A stretch of 64,000 bases of DNA from NCBI RefSeq assembly GCF_014466955.1, contig NZ_AP023396.1, positions 1,054,001 through 1,118,000 on the forward strand. Direction: 5' to 3'. This document shows, one piece after another, positions 23,694 to 32,549 of the stretch. The DNA is from Nocardia wallacei (lineage in GTDB: Bacteria; Actinomycetota; Actinomycetes; Mycobacteriales; Mycobacteriaceae). Position 1 is the stretch's first letter. Each line of letters begins with the position of its first letter. The notes under the pieces were generated by a model. The model made no database searches and was not told where the DNA came from. It saw only the letters and a program-made list of their open reading frames with translations. Both the position numbers and the translations under genes were made by a program.

Positions 23694-25517
23694 ATGAAGA
23701 AGACGACTGCCCGTGATCTCGTGATCAGTGCTCGTGATGCCGCCGTGCTCTATCTGCGCGTCTCCAGCAAGCGGCAGATGAACACTGCCGTCGACCTTGA
23801 TCCCGACGGGCTCTCGATCCACACCCAGCGCGAGCGCAGGATGGCCAAGGCGGACTCTCTCAACGCCGATGTGATCGAGGAGTTCATCGAGCCGGGCAAG
23901 TCCGCCAAGAACGTCATCGACCGTGACGAGTTCCAACGAATGATCGCGTACCTGCACGCGCACCCTGAGGTCAAGTACGTCATCGTCTACATGCGGTCAC
24001 GTGCCTTCCGCAACCAGTTCGACGCCGCCATCGTTCAGGTGCAGCTTCAGAAGATGGGTGTCCGACTCGTCTCGGTCAAGGAAGACTTCGGTGAAGGACC
24101 CTATGCCCAGGCCATGGAGGGCATGCTCGACATCATGAACGGCCTGCAGAACACCCTGCAGGGCCTCGACATCCAAGACAAGATGCTCCAGAAGGCGATC
24201 AACGGCGGCACCAACGGCTTCGCCAAGCTCGGCTACCTCAACGTCGAAGCCGAGTTCGACGGCAAGAAGTTCAACACGATCGAAGTCGACCCTGTCCGCG
24301 GTCCGCTCGTTCAGCAGGCGTGGAAGCTATACGCCACAGGCGATTACACCCTCGAACGCCTCGAGGCCACGATGGCAGACATGGGTCTCACCAGCCGCGC
24401 CCGCGGCAAACTGCCTGAACGGCCCGTCGACTTCAAACAGTTCCACCGTATGTTCGCCGACGTCTACTATCTCGGCTACGTCGTCTATAAGTGCGACATC
24501 TACCCTGGCCGCCACGAACCTCTCGTAGACCAAGAGCTGTTCGATCGCGTACAGGATGTTCGCAACAAGCGCAGTCGCCCAGGCCAGCGAGACCGCGTTC
24601 TCCAGCACTACCTCAAAGGCGACCTCTTCTGCCGCCGCTGCCGTGAGAACGAGCGCACCTCACGTCTCATCTACACCGAGGCGAAGAGCCACACCGGCCG
24701 CTGGTATGGGTACTTCCTGTGCCGCAGTCGTCAGGACGGCGTCTGCGATCTACCGTACCTGCCGGCAGCGCTGGTCGGGCAGGCCATCGTCGACCACTAC
24801 GCCACGCTTCGCCTTCCCGCCGACTTCACAACCGAGGTCAACGCCATGCTCGACGCGGCACTGGCCGACGAACAGGGCACGACCCGCGCCATGCACAGCA
24901 GCCTCAAGAAGCGCCTCGCCGAACTCGATGGACAAGAGGAACGCCTACTCGACCTGGCAGCTGACGGAGCGATCCCACAGGCGAAGATCAAAGCTCGGCT
25001 CCGGCGGATCCAAGCCGACCGAGTGACCGCTGAAGCAGGGCTTACCAGCACCAGCGCTGAGCTCAGTGTCGGCGCCCAGGCCCTGCGGGAGGCGCTCGAC
25101 ATCCTGTCCGATCCGCACGCGATGTACCACGATGCCTGCGACGACACCCGCCGACTGATGAACCAAACCTTCTACGACCGGTTCTACGTCGATGAGGACG
25201 CGACCATCATCAGCAGCCTCAACCGGCCCTTCGACGATCTGCACGAGGCGGTCAGGGTTCGCGCGCAGCGCAGCAAACCGCACGTCACGGCTACTACTCC
25301 AGCCACCAGGAACGCGATCAAGAGAGGAGTTCAACACACCCAAGAAACACGAAGTCCCTCACTCGCCCGGATCTACTCGGTCCCGGGTTCGAGTAAGGGA
25401 CATATGGTGGAGCTAAGGGGAATCGAACCCCTGACCTTCTCGATGCGAACGAGACGCGCTACCAACTGCGCCATAGCCCCGTGTGGGTCGTTGCCGAACC
25501 ACGCTGGAGAACTTTAG
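23694..25517 (+). CDS. Large serine recombinase (integrase)
   Basis: ATG 23694 has AAGGAGAG 9 bases upstream; ATG 23676 is an alternative. The 607-residue frame has the resolvase domain with the catalytic serine S24 in LYLRVSSKRQ and the arginine-rich MRSRAFRN, a recombinase domain (about 180-330), a zinc ribbon (FCRRCRENE with FLCRSRQDGVC), and a long coiled coil (SLKKRLAELDGQEERLLDLA). Large serine recombinases integrate and excise mobile elements between short att sites. The last 40 codons, GHMVELRGIEPLTFSM onward, are the antisense of the tRNA-Ala gene at 25405-25480; the natural C-terminus probably ended before or at this junction. It faces the tRNA and is the best candidate integrase of the accessory region. 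Confidence 0.85.
   Translation: MKKTTARDLVISARDAAVLYLRVSSKRQMNTAVDLDPDGLSIHTQRERRMAKADSLNADVIEEFIEPGKSAKNVIDRDEFQRMIAYLHAHPEVKYVIVYMRSRAFRNQFDAAIVQVQLQKMGVRLVSVKEDFGEGPYAQAMEGMLDIMNGLQNTLQGLDIQDKMLQKAINGGTNGFAKLGYLNVEAEFDGKKFNTIEVDPVRGPLVQQAWKLYATGDYTLERLEATMADMGLTSRARGKLPERPVDFKQFHRMFADVYYLGYVVYKCDIYPGRHEPLVDQELFDRVQDVRNKRSRPGQRDRVLQHYLKGDLFCRRCRENERTSRLIYTEAKSHTGRWYGYFLCRSRQDGVCDLPYLPAALVGQAIVDHYATLRLPADFTTEVNAMLDAALADEQGTTRAMHSSLKKRLAELDGQEERLLDLAADGAIPQAKIKARLRRIQADRVTAEAGLTSTSAELSVGAQALREALDILSDPHAMYHDACDDTRRLMNQTFYDRFYVDEDATIISSLNRPFDDLHEAVRVRAQRSKPHVTATTPATRNAIKRGVQHTQETRSPSLARIYSVPGSSKGHMVELRGIEPLTFSMRTRRATNCAIAPCGSLPNHAGEL
25405..25480 (-). tRNA. tRNA-Ala (anticodon CGC)
   Basis: The minus strand folds as acceptor GGGGCTA / TAGCTCC (with the G3-U70 pair that marks tRNA-Ala), D-arm GCGC / GCGC, anticodon stem TCTCG / CGAGA with loop TTCGCAT (anticodon CGC, codon GCG), variable AGGTC, T-arm AGGGG / CCCCT with TTCGAAT, discriminator A and encoded CCA (25405-25407). 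All arms pair, so the gene is intact although an integrase gene runs into its 3' side. Confidence 0.95.
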
Positions 25518-25680
25518 CAGGTTGGGGTGGGGGTGGCCGAATCGGCTGGTCAGGGGTGGGATGTTGGGGGTGGGGCAGGGGGATTGTGGGTGCTGTCGGA
25601 GGGGGTTTGCGGCACGGTGGGTGAGAGCTGTGTCACTCGGGGCTGCTCTCGGTGGCCGTTGGTGTGCATCGTACATGTAG

Positions 25681-25695
25681 TGTGCATGATGCACA
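25681..25695. promoter_or_regulatory. Operator-like palindrome upstream of the MFS gene
   Basis: TGTGCATGATGCACA is a perfect 7-1-7 inverted repeat, 30 bp before the chosen GTG. A second palindrome, TACATGTA (25672-25679), and a related TGTGCAT half-site (25663-25669) lie just upstream. A TetR/GntR-type repressor is plausible, but no regulator gene is adjacent. Confidence 0.55.
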
Positions 25696-25725
25696 TTGGA
25701 ACGCAGGGCGGTGAGGAGAGCCGGC

Positions 25726-28152
25726 GTGCAGAAGACAGGAACTGCCAGACATCCGGGGGCGATCCTGGGTGTGATGGCCTTTGCCGGCATTGTGGCGTCG
25801 TTGACGCAGACGTTGGTGGTGCCGCTGCTCGGGCAGATGCCGCAGCTGCTGCACACCAGCGCGTCGAACGCCACGTGGGTGGTGACCGCGAGTCTGCTGG
25901 CCGGTGCCGTGACCACGCCGGTGGCGGGACGGCTGGGCGATCTGCTGGGCAAGCGCCGTGTTCTGCTGGCCTCCGTGGTGCCGCTGGTGGTCGGGTCGGT
26001 GATCTGTGCGGTGGCCTCGTCGCTGTGGCCGATGATCATCGGGCGTGTGCTGCAGGGAATGTGCGTGGGGTTGATTCCCGTGGGCATCGCGGCGCTGCGT
26101 GATCTGCTGCCGCCGGAGCGGCTCGGCTCGGGCATCGCGCTGATCAGCTCGTCGCTGGGGATCGGGGGTGCGCTCGGGCTGCCGCTGGCGGCCGCGGTCA
26201 TCGAGTACAGCAACTGGCGGGTGCTGTTCTGGGGCGTTGCCGTGCTGGCCGCGTTGGTGGGCTTGCTGATCTTCACGGTCATTCCCGCAACTCCGCCCAA
26301 CACCGCGCGGGGACGCTTCGACTTCCTGGGCGCGATCGGGCTGGGCGCCGCGCTGATCTGCCTGCTGCTCGCCATCTCCAAGGGCGCGTCGTGGGGCTGG
26401 ACCAGCGGCCTCACCATCGGATTGTTCGCCGCCGCGGTCGTGGTGTTGTTGCTGTGGGGACTGTGGGAACTTCGTAGCCGCGATCCGCTGGTCGATCTGC
26501 GCGTCACCGCGCGGCCGCAGGTGCTGTTGACCAATGCCGCCTCGATCGTGGTCGGCATGGCGATGTACGCGCAGTCGCTGATCGTGCCGCAGCTGTTGCA
26601 GTTGCCGGAGTCGACGGGGTACGGCCTGGGCCAGTCGATGATGGCGATGGGGTTGTGGATGGCGCCCGCCGGTTTGATGATGATGGCCGTCTCGCCGTTC
26701 GGGGCGCGATTGTCGGCGCTGAGCGGGCCCAAGATCACGCTGATCGTCGGCTGCATCATCATCGCCGCCGGGTACGGGTCGTCGATGGGGCTGATGGGTA
26801 CCACCTGGGGACTGCTGGTGGTCACGCTGATCATCAACGTCGGTGTGGGTTTCGCCTACGGCGCCATGCCCGCGCTGGTGATGGGGGCGGTGCCGCAGTC
26901 GGAGACCGCGGCGGCCAACAGCTTCAACACCTTGATGCGCTCGATCGGTACGTCCACGGCGGCCGCGGTGGTCGGTGCGGTGCTGGCGCAGATGAGTGTC
27001 ACCCTGGCCGGACATTCCATTCCGACAGAGAACGGATTCCGCGCCGGGCTTCTGATCGGGTGCGGTGTCGCCGCGGCGGGTGCGGTGGTCGCACTCTTCA
27101 TTCCGGCCCGGCGGTCGGAGAGGGCCGCCCCGGCCCCGGCCGGTCCGCGGCACGCCTTGGACGACGACCGGGAGCTGGTGCACGCGGCGGTCGGCGCGCT
27201 CGATCCCGCCGGTGGGGCGGACGCGATGCGGCAAAGCGGCGGCGGCGCAACGCAATACGACGGCGTGGCCGCAGGACAACCGAACGGCGTGGCCGCGCGC
27301 CACGGCACCGCGGGCTCCCCTGCCGTCAGTGGCCCGGTGCTCTACGGCCGCATGCTGGACTCGCGCGGTGTCGCGGTGGCGGGTGCGACGCTGACCCTCA
27401 TCTCGTCCTCCGGTCAGCAGCTGGGCCGGGCTCAGTCCCGCGCCGACGGGTATTACGAGCTGAGCGCGCCGGCGGCCGGCTCGTATGTGCTCATCGCCTC
27501 CGCCGAGGGCCGCCGTCCCGATGCCTCCACCGTGACCCTCGCCGACCGCCCGGTGTCCTGTGACGTGACGCTGGCCGCGATGGCCGGTCTGGCGGGCACG
27601 GTGGCGCGGGCGGGTGACAACGCTCCGGTCGCCGAGGCGCAGGTCTCGGCGCTCGACCTGCGCGGTGAGGTGCTGGCCTCCGCGGTGACCGATCCCGAGG
27701 GCCGGTTCGGGCTGACCGAGCTGCCCGAAGGCGAATTCACGGTCGCGGTGAGCGCGCTCGGTTTCCATCCGACGGCTCTCGCGGTGCGGGTGGCCGGTAG
27801 TGGCGTCACTTCGCTGGACGTGCTGCTGCGGCCCGGCATCCGGCTGCACGGCGTGGTGCGCGTGCACGACGGCCGCCCGATCGAGGACGCCCGGGTGACC
27901 CTGGCCGACGCGCGGGGCAACGTGGTCGACACGATGACGACCGGACCGGACGGTTCCTACAGCTTCGGCAACCTGGACGAGGGCAGCTACACCGTCGTCG
28001 CCACGGGGTACGGGCCGACGACCACGCGGGTGAGTGTCCGCGGCGGCGATCTCGACGACGTCGATCTGGAGCTGGGGCACGGCTCGCCGGAGCGGTCGGC
28101 CGTGGCCGTCGCCGAGCGCAACGGCTACTCCGGCGAGGCCCGGGACAATTGA
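25726..28152 (+). CDS. MFS drug exporter (DHA2-like, 14 spans) fused to carboxypeptidase-regulatory-like repeats
   Basis: GTG 25726 with GAGGAG 8 bases ahead is preferred over TTG 25696. The first 470 residues of the 808 are a 14-helix major facilitator with the motif A loop GRLGDLLGKRRVL and motif C-like GSGIALISSSLGIGGALG. A polar linker of about 60 residues follows, then three repeats of 80-90 residues shaped like carboxypeptidase D regulatory/Cna-B folds, each with G-x-V/L-x-D-x-x-G-x-P-V-x-A/G-A and DG-Y/R-F-Y-L-G/S-L-P-G-Y-x-V-x-A. Usual DHA2 exporters stop near 500 residues. The tail should lie on one side of the membrane and could bind sugars or envelope partners. Substrate unknown. 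Confidence 0.85.
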   Translation: MQKTGTARHPGAILGVMAFAGIVASLTQTLVVPLLGQMPQLLHTSASNATWVVTASLLAGAVTTPVAGRLGDLLGKRRVLLASVVPLVVGSVICAVASSLWPMIIGRVLQGMCVGLIPVGIAALRDLLPPERLGSGIALISSSLGIGGALGLPLAAAVIEYSNWRVLFWGVAVLAALVGLLIFTVIPATPPNTARGRFDFLGAIGLGAALICLLLAISKGASWGWTSGLTIGLFAAAVVVLLLWGLWELRSRDPLVDLRVTARPQVLLTNAASIVVGMAMYAQSLIVPQLLQLPESTGYGLGQSMMAMGLWMAPAGLMMMAVSPFGARLSALSGPKITLIVGCIIIAAGYGSSMGLMGTTWGLLVVTLIINVGVGFAYGAMPALVMGAVPQSETAAANSFNTLMRSIGTSTAAAVVGAVLAQMSVTLAGHSIPTENGFRAGLLIGCGVAAAGAVVALFIPARRSERAAPAPAGPRHALDDDRELVHAAVGALDPAGGADAMRQSGGGATQYDGVAAGQPNGVAARHGTAGSPAVSGPVLYGRMLDSRGVAVAGATLTLISSSGQQLGRAQSRADGYYELSAPAAGSYVLIASAEGRRPDASTVTLADRPVSCDVTLAAMAGLAGTVARAGDNAPVAEAQVSALDLRGEVLASAVTDPEGRFGLTELPEGEFTVAVSALGFHPTALAVRVAGSGVTSLDVLLRPGIRLHGVVRVHDGRPIEDARVTLADARGNVVDTMTTGPDGSYSFGNLDEGSYTVVATGYGPTTTRVSVRGGDLDDVDLELGHGSPERSAVAVAERNGYSGEARDN

Positions 28153-28183
28153 CCGGCGGGCGCCCGCTCGCCGGGTGCGGGCA

Positions 28184-28894
28184 CTACCGGCGCGCCGCTG
28201 AAATCGCTTGCGTGAGAACGCTTTTCAGCATCTCCGGGGTGAGCCTGCCGGTGAAGGTGTTGCGCTGGCTGACATGGTAGGAGCCGAACAGCTCGAGCGG
28301 TGCCCGCCCCGGCCGGGCCGCCGCGATCGGGTATCGGACCCCGTGCCCGAACTTCAGCCGGGGCACCTCCCAGCCCGCTGCGCTGAGTGCGGGCAGCAGG
28401 GCCTGCCAGCCCCACGCGCCCAGCGCCACGATCGCCCGCAGCGTGGGCGCGAGCAGTTCGAGTTCGGTGACGAGCCAGTGGCGGCAGCGATCGCGTTCGT
28501 CCGGCGTGGGTTTGTTTTCGGGGGGAGCGCAGTGCACGGGTGCGGTGACCCGCGTGTCGAGCAGTCGCAGTCCGTCGCCGAGGTGGGTGGCGGTCGGCTG
28601 CGTGGCGAGCCCGACGGCGTGCATCGCGGCGAAGAGCACGTCGCCGCTGCGGTCGCCGGTGAACATGCGCCCGGTGCGGTTGCCGCCGTGCGCGGCGGGC
28701 GCCAGTCCGACCAGCAGCAGCCGCGCGTCGGCGGGCCCGAACCCGGGTACCGGCCTGCCCCAATAGGTTTCGTCGCGGAAGGCGGCGCGCTTGTCGCGCG
28801 CGACCTGTTCACGCCACGCGACGAGCCGCGGGCAGGCGCGGCAGTCGGCCAGCGCCGCGTCCATCTCGGGCAGCGTGCGGTACATCCTGCGCAC
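28184..28894 (-). CDS. udgB: Family-5 uracil-DNA glycosylase (UdgB)
   Basis: Two hundred and thirty-six residues; motif A GLAPAAHGGNRTGRMFTGD and motif B SYHVSQRNTFTGRL are those of family-5 UDGs, which remove uracil and other deaminated bases, including hypoxanthine, from double-stranded DNA and are found in high-GC or hyperthermophilic organisms. The N-terminal CRACPRL is part of the 4Fe-4S cysteine set. GTG 28894 and ATG 28885 are both possible starts. It converges on the MFS gene with a GC-rich palindrome (GCGGGCGCCCGC) between. Confidence 0.92.
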   Translation of the reverse strand: MRRMYRTLPEMDAALADCRACPRLVAWREQVARDKRAAFRDETYWGRPVPGFGPADARLLLVGLAPAAHGGNRTGRMFTGDRSGDVLFAAMHAVGLATQPTATHLGDGLRLLDTRVTAPVHCAPPENKPTPDERDRCRHWLVTELELLAPTLRAIVALGAWGWQALLPALSAAGWEVPRLKFGHGVRYPIAAARPGRAPLELFGSYHVSQRNTFTGRLTPEMLKSVLTQAISAARR

Positions 28895-29093
28895 TCAATC
28901 ACGCCGGGTGAGCCCCGCGCCGGGCGGGGTGGAATCGTCGACATGCCAGGTGAGCGCTCATGTCCGCCGGGAGAGTCGTGTCGCCGATCTCTCAGCGGGC
29001 GGGTTGATAGCATGACCTTCCTGGCCGGACGGCATGCGCCGCAGCCACCCGTTGCGCGCTGCCCACTCGATCACCTCGAGAGAGTTTTCATCC

Positions 29094-29540
29094 ATGCAGT
29101 TTGAGATCGTCGAGCGGGACGAGACGTGGGTCGCCGGGCTGCCGGTGCGCAGTCCCAAACGGGCGCTCGGCGAACTGCGTGACCGGGATCTGGAAGCGGC
29201 CTGGGCCGCGGTGCTGCATCAGGACCTCGGCGGGCCGCTGGCCTCGGCGTACACCGACTACTCACCCGAGTTGAACACCTTCAACACCCAGATCGTCGGA
29301 TACGAGTGCAAGTCCTTCGACGAGGTCACGCGCGGCCACATCGTCGCGCGGCTGCCCCGGGGCACCTATGCTCGGTTCTCCTCGGTCGGCAATTTCCCGC
29401 AGATCATGACCGATCTGTGGACCCAGATCGCCTACGCCGAGGAACACAAGCAGATCAAACGGACCTACACGGGGGACTTCGAGTGCTATCCGCACGCCTA
29501 CAAGATCGATCTGTATCTGGCGGTCGAGGCCCAGTCATGA
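29094..29540 (+). CDS. GyrI-like / effector-binding domain protein
   Basis: ATG 29094 gives 148 residues that follow the GyrI-like (AraC effector-binding, PF06445-type) pattern: FEIVERDETWVAGLPVRSPKR at the start, a middle helix, VGYECKSFDEV, then the closing IVARLPRGTYARFSS and DFECYPHAYKIDLYLAVE strands. These domains bind drug-like small molecules. It has no DNA-binding part. The stop overlaps the start of a second copy (ATGA) of the same kind. Confidence 0.8.
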   Translation: MQFEIVERDETWVAGLPVRSPKRALGELRDRDLEAAWAAVLHQDLGGPLASAYTDYSPELNTFNTQIVGYECKSFDEVTRGHIVARLPRGTYARFSSVGNFPQIMTDLWTQIAYAEEHKQIKRTYTGDFECYPHAYKIDLYLAVEAQS

Positions 29541-29971
29541 GCTATTCGATCGTGGTGCGGGACGAGGCGCTCTACGGCGGCCTGGTGGTGCCGCGGGTGC
29601 GCCCGAGTTTCAAGGTGAGCAACAGCGAACTGATCGAATTCCTCCGCGACCGGCTGCGCGACCGCGAGGGCGCCGACCATCCGCTGTACACGGTCTACGT
29701 GCCGGACCCGGCCGGCAACTACAACGTCCTGGTCAGCTACGACTACCCGGACGTGGACGCGCTGCCGGTCGGCGATGTGCTGATCAAGGTGCCCAAGGGC
29801 GTGTACGCCCGCTTCGAGCCCAACGGCGATTACCACGATCCGGTCGAGGACGTGTGGGCTCAGGTCGACGACGCGACCGCGTCCGCCGAGATCACCCGCG
29901 CCTACCGCGAGGAGATCGAGATCTGGCGCGGTCCGGCCGAAGTGGAGCTGCTGATCTCCATCCTCGTCTAG
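29537..29971 (+). CDS. GyrI-like / effector-binding domain protein, tandem paralogue
   Basis: One hundred and forty-four residues with the same fold as its upstream partner: YSIVVRDEALYGGLVVPRVRP at the start, YNVLVSYDYPDVDALPVGDV, KVPKGVYARFEPNGDYHD and the closing EIEIWRGPAEVELLISILV. Start ATG overlaps the previous stop by 4 bp. The two could form a hetero- or homodimer that sequesters a small molecule. A long gap without a firm gene follows. Confidence 0.8.
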   Translation: MSYSIVVRDEALYGGLVVPRVRPSFKVSNSELIEFLRDRLRDREGADHPLYTVYVPDPAGNYNVLVSYDYPDVDALPVGDVLIKVPKGVYARFEPNGDYHDPVEDVWAQVDDATASAEITRAYREEIEIWRGPAEVELLISILV

Positions 29972-30615
29972 TTAGCCGGGCAGTAGCCTCGTGGGTACCG
30001 ACTGGTCTTTCTGTTCTGTCCAGTTATCGACTACATGTCCCTGACCTGGGCCGATTTCGGACTCTCCGCTCGGGTTTCGGAAGATTTGCCAGACGTCTGG
30101 TCAATTCCCGCCCGATGACGGATACTGCCTAGGCGGCCACCCCCGGGTTGCGGACAGTGTTCGGTACCCGACGGGAGGGTCCGGGTAGTCGCGCGAGACC
30201 GCGCAGCAACGGAGTAGGGACTGTATGACTGTCGAAGCCAGCGCGGTCGGCACGACGGCAGCCGTCGACGCGCGAGCGCACGACGGCCTGCGGCGCACGC
30301 CGATTCGGTGGGATACTCGGACATACGAGGAAAATGCTGGAAAGTTGCGAAGAGCGCTGGACCGGAGATGCGGCGGCGGTATGGATTTTGCGAACGACTT
30401 CTCGTCGCGTTGCGGTGAACTCGCCGCGATTTCATCGGAATACGCCTATACACTAGCGTCACTTCAGGGCGGATTCATCGACCTGCCGGGGGTGCCTGGA
30501 CAACTGAGTAAGGCGTTGGTACTTCGTCCGAGCCACGCGCCGGGCCCGATCGCCGGTGACGGTCGGCCGCAGGCGCGAGGCGCGGATACCCGCGGATAGC
30601 ACGATCGGAGACAAG
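29972..30615. other. Long gap with one weak coding frame
   Basis: The only candidate is a 124-codon frame at 30225-30599 opening ATG after GGAGTAGGGACTGT; its first 25 codons have core-like GC-rich third positions but later ones do not, and no family is recognised. The GC-rich stretch GCGCGAGACCGCGC near 30192-30206 can pair with itself. Probably the leader and promoter of the GGDEF-EAL gene. Confidence 0.35.
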
Positions 30616-32484
30616 GTGCCTCGGCGAACGCTCGACTCACTGGTGACGCAGGTTGCCGCGGAGTTGATGGGGGTCGATGCCACGACGATGGTGGCGGCGA
30701 CCGAACGCGTGCTGGCCAAGCTGGTCGAGTATTTCGATGTGGACTTCAGTTTCGTCCGGCACACCGACCGGGAGCGCCGCGCGACGGTGCTGGTCGCCGA
30801 ATGGCCCCGCCGCCCCGCGGTGCCGGATCCCGATCCGCTCGAGGTCGTCTACTTCGAACAGGCCGATTCGGTGTTCCGGGCGATGGAGTACGCGACCGAG
30901 CCGATGATCGTCCGCCCCATACCGGAATTCGCCGATTACCAGGAGACGATTCGCCGGTCCTCGGGCATCTCGGGGGTGACCTCGGCGACCGTGCCGCTGA
31001 TGTCGCGCGGCGAGCCGACCGGCCTGCTCGGGTTCATGAAACTGGGGGACCGGGAGTGGAGCACCCGGGAAATCAATGTGCTCAAGGCCATTGCCGCATT
31101 GCTGGGCCAATTACAGGCCCGGGTGGTGGCCGAGGAGCGTTTACGCTACATCGCGCTGCACGACGATCTGACCGGGCTGGCGAATCGGCGGGCATTGCTG
31201 GAACACATGGAGGAACGGTTGCGTCCGGGCAGCCCGGGACCGGTGGCCGCATTCTTCCTCGATCTGGATCGGTTGAAGGCGCTCAACGACTTTCTCGGTC
31301 ATACGGCCGGAGATAATTTCATTCGGACCCTTTCCACTCGGTTGCAGGAACATCTGGATCCCAACGACATGATCGCCCGGCTCGGCGGTGACGAGTTCGT
31401 GATCGTGCCCGCGAAGCCGATGGACGCGGTCGCCGCGGAATTGGAGGCGACCCGGATTCACCAGTTGATCATCCGGCGGGTGTCGGTCGGCGGCGAATCG
31501 GTCAGCCGGGGTGCGAGCGTCGGTGTGGCATTGGGCATTCCGGGCGATACCACCGTCGCCGATGTGTTGCGGCGAGCCGACCACGCGCTGTTGTCGGCGA
31601 AATCCGGTGGTGGCGACGGGGTAGCCGTGTTCACCGACGCGATGCGCGCGCAATTCGAATTGCAGGACGATGTCGAGCTGAATTTGCGCGGCGCGGTATC
31701 CGACGGTTCGCTGCTGCTGCACTATCAGCCCGAGGTGGACCTGCGGACCGGCCGGATCGTCGCGCTCGAGGCGCTGGTGCGCTGGCAGCATCCCACGCGC
31801 GGACTGCTGCCGCCGGGGGCGTTCGTCGGGGTGGCCGAGGCGACCAACCTGGCGGGCGAGTTGGGCCGGTGGGTGATCCGGTCGGCGTGCGCGCAGTTCG
31901 CGCAGTGGCGGCAGGCCGGGCTGGCGTCCAATGTCGTCATCCGGATCAACGTGTCGCCGGTGCAGCTGGTGAGCCTGGATTTCGTGGAGCGCGTCGAGGA
32001 CGAATTGCGGCGCTTCGGCATCGACGGCAGTTCGGTGTGCCTGGAGATCACCGAGCATGTCGTGGTGCAGGATCTGGCCCGTACCCAGGTGACATTGCGC
32101 GGGCTCAAGCGGATGGGGGTGCAGATCGCCATCGATGATTTCGGTACCGGGTACAGCTCGCTGTCGCATCTGAAGGCGCTGCCGGTGGACGCGGTCAAGA
32201 TCGATCGCGGCTTCGTGCAGCGCCTGGGCGTCAGCACCGATGATTTGGCGATCGTGAAATCTATTGTGGGCCTTGCGGGTTCGTTCGGCCTGGGGGTTGT
32301 CGGCGAGGGGGTGGAGACCGCCGTCGCGGCGCGCACCCTGGTGGGCCTCGGTTGTTATCGCGCGCAGGGCTTTCTGATCGCGCGGCCGATGCCGGCGGCG
32401 GAGGTCGAGACGCATCTGGCGCTCGGTCGCATTCCGCTCGATCTCGAGCTGCCCCGGGTCTCCCGGGGAGTGAATCGCATCTGA
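30616..32484 (+). CDS. GAF-GGDEF-EAL c-di-GMP signalling enzyme
   Basis: GTG 30616 with CGGAG 5 bases upstream gives 622 residues. An N-terminal GAF-like sensor (about 10-165) precedes a GGDEF domain whose active motif GGDEF is intact (257-261) but lacks the RxxD inhibitory site at the usual place (the residues are DPND), and an EAL domain with EAL (385-387), a NVSP block, DDFGTGYSSL and GEGVE. Both diguanylate cyclase and phosphodiesterase activities are therefore possible. The following PAS-like gene starts 66 bp downstream in the same direction and may be co-expressed. Confidence 0.9.
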   Translation: MPRRTLDSLVTQVAAELMGVDATTMVAATERVLAKLVEYFDVDFSFVRHTDRERRATVLVAEWPRRPAVPDPDPLEVVYFEQADSVFRAMEYATEPMIVRPIPEFADYQETIRRSSGISGVTSATVPLMSRGEPTGLLGFMKLGDREWSTREINVLKAIAALLGQLQARVVAEERLRYIALHDDLTGLANRRALLEHMEERLRPGSPGPVAAFFLDLDRLKALNDFLGHTAGDNFIRTLSTRLQEHLDPNDMIARLGGDEFVIVPAKPMDAVAAELEATRIHQLIIRRVSVGGESVSRGASVGVALGIPGDTTVADVLRRADHALLSAKSGGGDGVAVFTDAMRAQFELQDDVELNLRGAVSDGSLLLHYQPEVDLRTGRIVALEALVRWQHPTRGLLPPGAFVGVAEATNLAGELGRWVIRSACAQFAQWRQAGLASNVVIRINVSPVQLVSLDFVERVEDELRRFGIDGSSVCLEITEHVVVQDLARTQVTLRGLKRMGVQIAIDDFGTGYSSLSHLKALPVDAVKIDRGFVQRLGVSTDDLAIVKSIVGLAGSFGLGVVGEGVETAVAARTLVGLGCYRAQGFLIARPMPAAEVETHLALGRIPLDLELPRVSRGVNRI

Positions 32485-32549
32485 ATCAGCCGTCCGGGTG
32501 AGCGCGGGCGGATCCGTCGCACGGCCGGTGGTCTGCGATGCTGTGCGGC

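Noticed and set aside
25380..25402. Second tRNA-like T-arm (GTCCC...TTCGAG...GGGAC)
   Set aside because: Only one arm; no acceptor, D or anticodon arms upstream; could be part of an att site.
25402..25517. Real C-terminal domain GHMVELRGIEPLTFS... of the recombinase
   Set aside because: It is the antisense translation of tRNA-Ala, not recombinase sequence.
30225..30599. Hypothetical protein of 124 residues
   Set aside because: Codon pattern falls off after 25 codons, and no homology or structure is visible.
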